From positions 33,411,708 to 33,475,707 of the forward strand of contig CM068314.1 of assembly GCA_034766995.1 (NCBI GenBank): a stretch of DNA of 64,000 nucleotides, written 5' to 3'. This document shows positions 61,840 through 64,000 of the stretch, piece by piece; position 1 is the stretch's first letter, and each line of letters opens with the position of its first letter. Made by a program: the position numbers and the translations under genes. Below the pieces are notes generated by a model. That model made no database searches. It had not been told where the DNA came from and saw only the letters and a program-made list of their open reading frames with translations. The stretch comes from Acanthacorydalis orientalis (taxonomy: Eukaryota; Arthropoda; Insecta; Megaloptera; Corydalidae).

Positions 61840-61850
61840 GAGTGTGTGTT
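61765..61850. repeat. (TA)n-(TG)n compound microsatellite
   Basis: A pure TA run of about 69 bp continues into GTATGTGAGTGTGTG. Confidence 0.97.
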
Positions 61851-61950
61851 TACATGCACGAGTACATCTCTATGAAGATTAGAACGTTTGTAAAATCATT
61901 ATATTCTGTTTGTTAATAATTAAGTTTTAAATACATTGTTTTTAATAAGT

Positions 61951-62074
61951 GTGTATGTGTGTGTATATATATATATGAAAAAATTAAGTATTTTTATTAT
62001 ATTCAAAAATAAATTTTAATGATATATATACATATACATACACACACATATACATATATATGTATGTATGTATA
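61951..62074. repeat. Short TG/TA/CATA tracts
   Basis: GTGTATGTGTGTGTATATAT (61949-61975) and a CATA/CACA/TATG tract (62022-62074) flank 45 bases of A/T-rich DNA. Confidence 0.88.
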
Positions 62075-62302
62075 TTGTCCTACAATAAAATTAAATACTT
62101 AAGAAATACAATTCGATTACACACTTACATAACATATATAAAAACATATATTACGAACTCATTGAGACCATAGAAAAATTGATCGCTCAATGAATGATTG
62201 AACCTTTTTTTTAAAAGAAAAACATTTAAAATATTTTTTAGAGACTGTTAATATACCATTTCAATACCCAATGAAAATTTCATACATGTGTATGTATACA
62301 TG

Positions 62303-62326
62303 TATAAACATATATATATGTATATG

Positions 62327-62408
<82 letters not shown>

Positions 62409-62416
62409 TATATGTA
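62303..62416. repeat. (TA)n/(TATG)n compound microsatellite
   Basis: A pure TA core of about 55 bp is flanked on both sides by TATG interruptions. Confidence 0.96.
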
Positions 62417-62486
62417 TAAAATCATTCATCTTTTATATCAAGAAGTTCAATATATTCTGAAGAAAACATTTTAAGAATTTTATTGA

Positions 62487-62490
<4 letters not shown>

Positions 62491-62529
<39 letters not shown>

Positions 62530-62580
62530 ACATTTATATATATACACACACACACATCATACATACATACATATACATGT
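62491..62580. repeat. (TA)n-(CA)n-(CATA)n compound microsatellite
   Basis: A TA run of 37 bp, then CACACACACACA, then CATACATACATACATATACA. Confidence 0.95.
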
Positions 62581-63170
62581 ATATAAAATAAACAATTAGA
62601 CAGATGATGTATCAAAGTTTAACAGTCATTGACCACTGAAATGATATTGATTTCATATTAAAATTATTTTAGCTATGATATAGTCACGTTGTATTGACGT
62701 ATCTTCAATATTTCATTATAGAGGAGATAAAGTTTACAATAACATTCTAAATATAGAATATAACTAAAAATAAACTACATATATTGACCTGTGTTCACTG
62801 TGTAACTTTTCATGGTTTGTAAATGGTTTCAAATTTTATTTCGTATAAAATAATAGTTTTTACATAAATCTATGTTAATTCAATAACAATTATCATACAT
62901 TGCAGAATGATGATTTCATAAATAAATTAATGTCTAATGACGATTGCACCTACGTAAACATTAATAAATTATCTCACGTGTACATTAACTCACGGATGAG
63001 TAAGCTCTATTTAGTTACTTGGTTCATTAAAAACGTGACAGAATTCAATATGTATTGAAAAAATAATTGGCTAACCCCTTTGTCTACTGGTTTGTCATCG
63101 ACTAAATATTTTTTGTACGCATATATTTATAATAATTACAGGTGGAAATAAATGGTACTAGTTATAATCG

Positions 63171-63174
<4 letters not shown>
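62581..63174. other. AT-rich non-coding DNA, no gene seen
   Basis: No recognisable feature was found. Confidence 0.6.
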
Positions 63175-63220
<46 letters not shown>

Positions 63221-63248
63221 TATGTTTATATGTATGTATGTATGTATT
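63175..63248. repeat. (TA)n then (TATG)n microsatellite
   Basis: A TA run of about 42 bp is followed by AATTATATG and TATGTATGTATGTATT. Confidence 0.95.
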
Positions 63249-64000
63249 TGAAAAATTGACGACCCACATTTAAATAAAACAGAAACACGAAACCTAATCA
63301 TGCAGCAAACGATTCATAATACACCTGCATTCTGCACATTTTATATCACATTTCTGAATAACTGATACATATCTTGTTACATAGAAGTTCATATATTATA
63401 TATGTACAATGTAGAGTACATGTCATGTCTTCATCTTTATTAAAACTAGTGTTTTTATAAGGTTGCTTTATAACTTGGTAACCATAAAGCTGGATCTCTT
63501 TTTTGGCATCTGTATATGAATATACAAAATAAGAAACAAGATTTTTTATGTGTGATGATGGTTAGGTAACAAAGATAATATTTTTTTACATAATAAAGAT
63601 AATATCTACATACCATCGTAGTTCAAATGTCATAACAATAAATATTTAAAATTATAACTATAGTTCCATTGAAATTCTTTAAGATTTCATGTTCACTGCT
63701 TTTATTACATGTGTTTTAATAATTCTTAATAACTAATTAATGGAAAAAATATTAATTACAAAAATTCAAAATTATAAAGATTCAAATAATGAGATTGAAA
63801 TAGAAAAGCAGTCGTCGTTTATGATTTTTAATAAATGAGAATTATAAATTCGGTACGTATGGTTTTGTTTTTATATTTACCATTGTTTAAGAAACCTTGA
63901 AGGTCACTTTGACAAAATCATTTAAAATCAAGATACCTTGCATAAAAATAAATCATTGTACAAAATTTAAAGATGATTCAGAGGATGAATCAACAGAAAT
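63249..64000. other. AT-rich non-coding DNA, no gene seen
   Basis: No recognisable feature was found to the end of the window. Confidence 0.6.

Overview
The window looks like non-coding nuclear DNA from an animal, most likely an arthropod. It is very AT-rich by eye. It carries about sixty long (TA)n microsatellites, roughly one per kilobase, and it holds decayed mariner-family transposons with D,D34D-type transposase remnants. There are no bacterial features: no operons, no ribosome binding sites and no long open frames. I recognise no host protein-coding gene, rRNA or tRNA. Almost all open frames longer than 60 codons either read through (TA)n as Tyr-Ile repeats or are chance frames. The region is either a large intergenic interval or the inside of a very long intron. 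The arthropod call is an inference from the mariner types and base composition; a spider, wasp, other insect or even a non-arthropod invertebrate cannot be excluded.

Layout: 1-4.8 kb is AT-rich DNA with microsatellites and one weak TATA/initiator-like site. At 4.87-5.62 kb a pair of inverted repeat arms, both abutting (TA)n, suggests a non-autonomous hAT-like element inserted in a microsatellite. At 7.59-8.10 kb a cluster of direct and inverted GGCGTATAAG-type motifs marks another decayed DNA transposon. At 15.93-16.08 kb is the 3' end of a mariner. At 17.5-17.9 kb lies a degenerate duplication. At 20.80-21.41 kb is a foldback made from two mariner 3' ends in opposite orientation. At 26.64-27.78 kb is a nearly full-length but dead mariner. 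At 28.29-28.74 kb is a CpG-rich island that stands out sharply. At 38.24-38.31 kb is a near-perfect 28-bp-stem hairpin, followed at 38.5-38.77 kb by a GC-rich stretch resembling the end of an LTR-type retroelement. At 56.12-56.67 kb is an internally deleted mariner with both terminal inverted repeats and a TA duplication.

The most interesting signal is a dispersed repeat family with five copies (25.4, 32.9, 45.7, 45.8 and 60.4 kb, on both strands). Four copies align without gaps over a 27-base core that has the order of a hammerhead-ribozyme core: CTGANGA, a short hairpin, then GAAA. One hairpin base pair differs as A-T versus G-C between copies, which suggests covariation. No cleavage triplet or stem I could be identified, so catalytic function is not claimed.

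The genes do not work together in any sense visible here, because no intact gene was found. The content is explained by microsatellite expansion plus ancient, mostly transition-degraded transposable elements.
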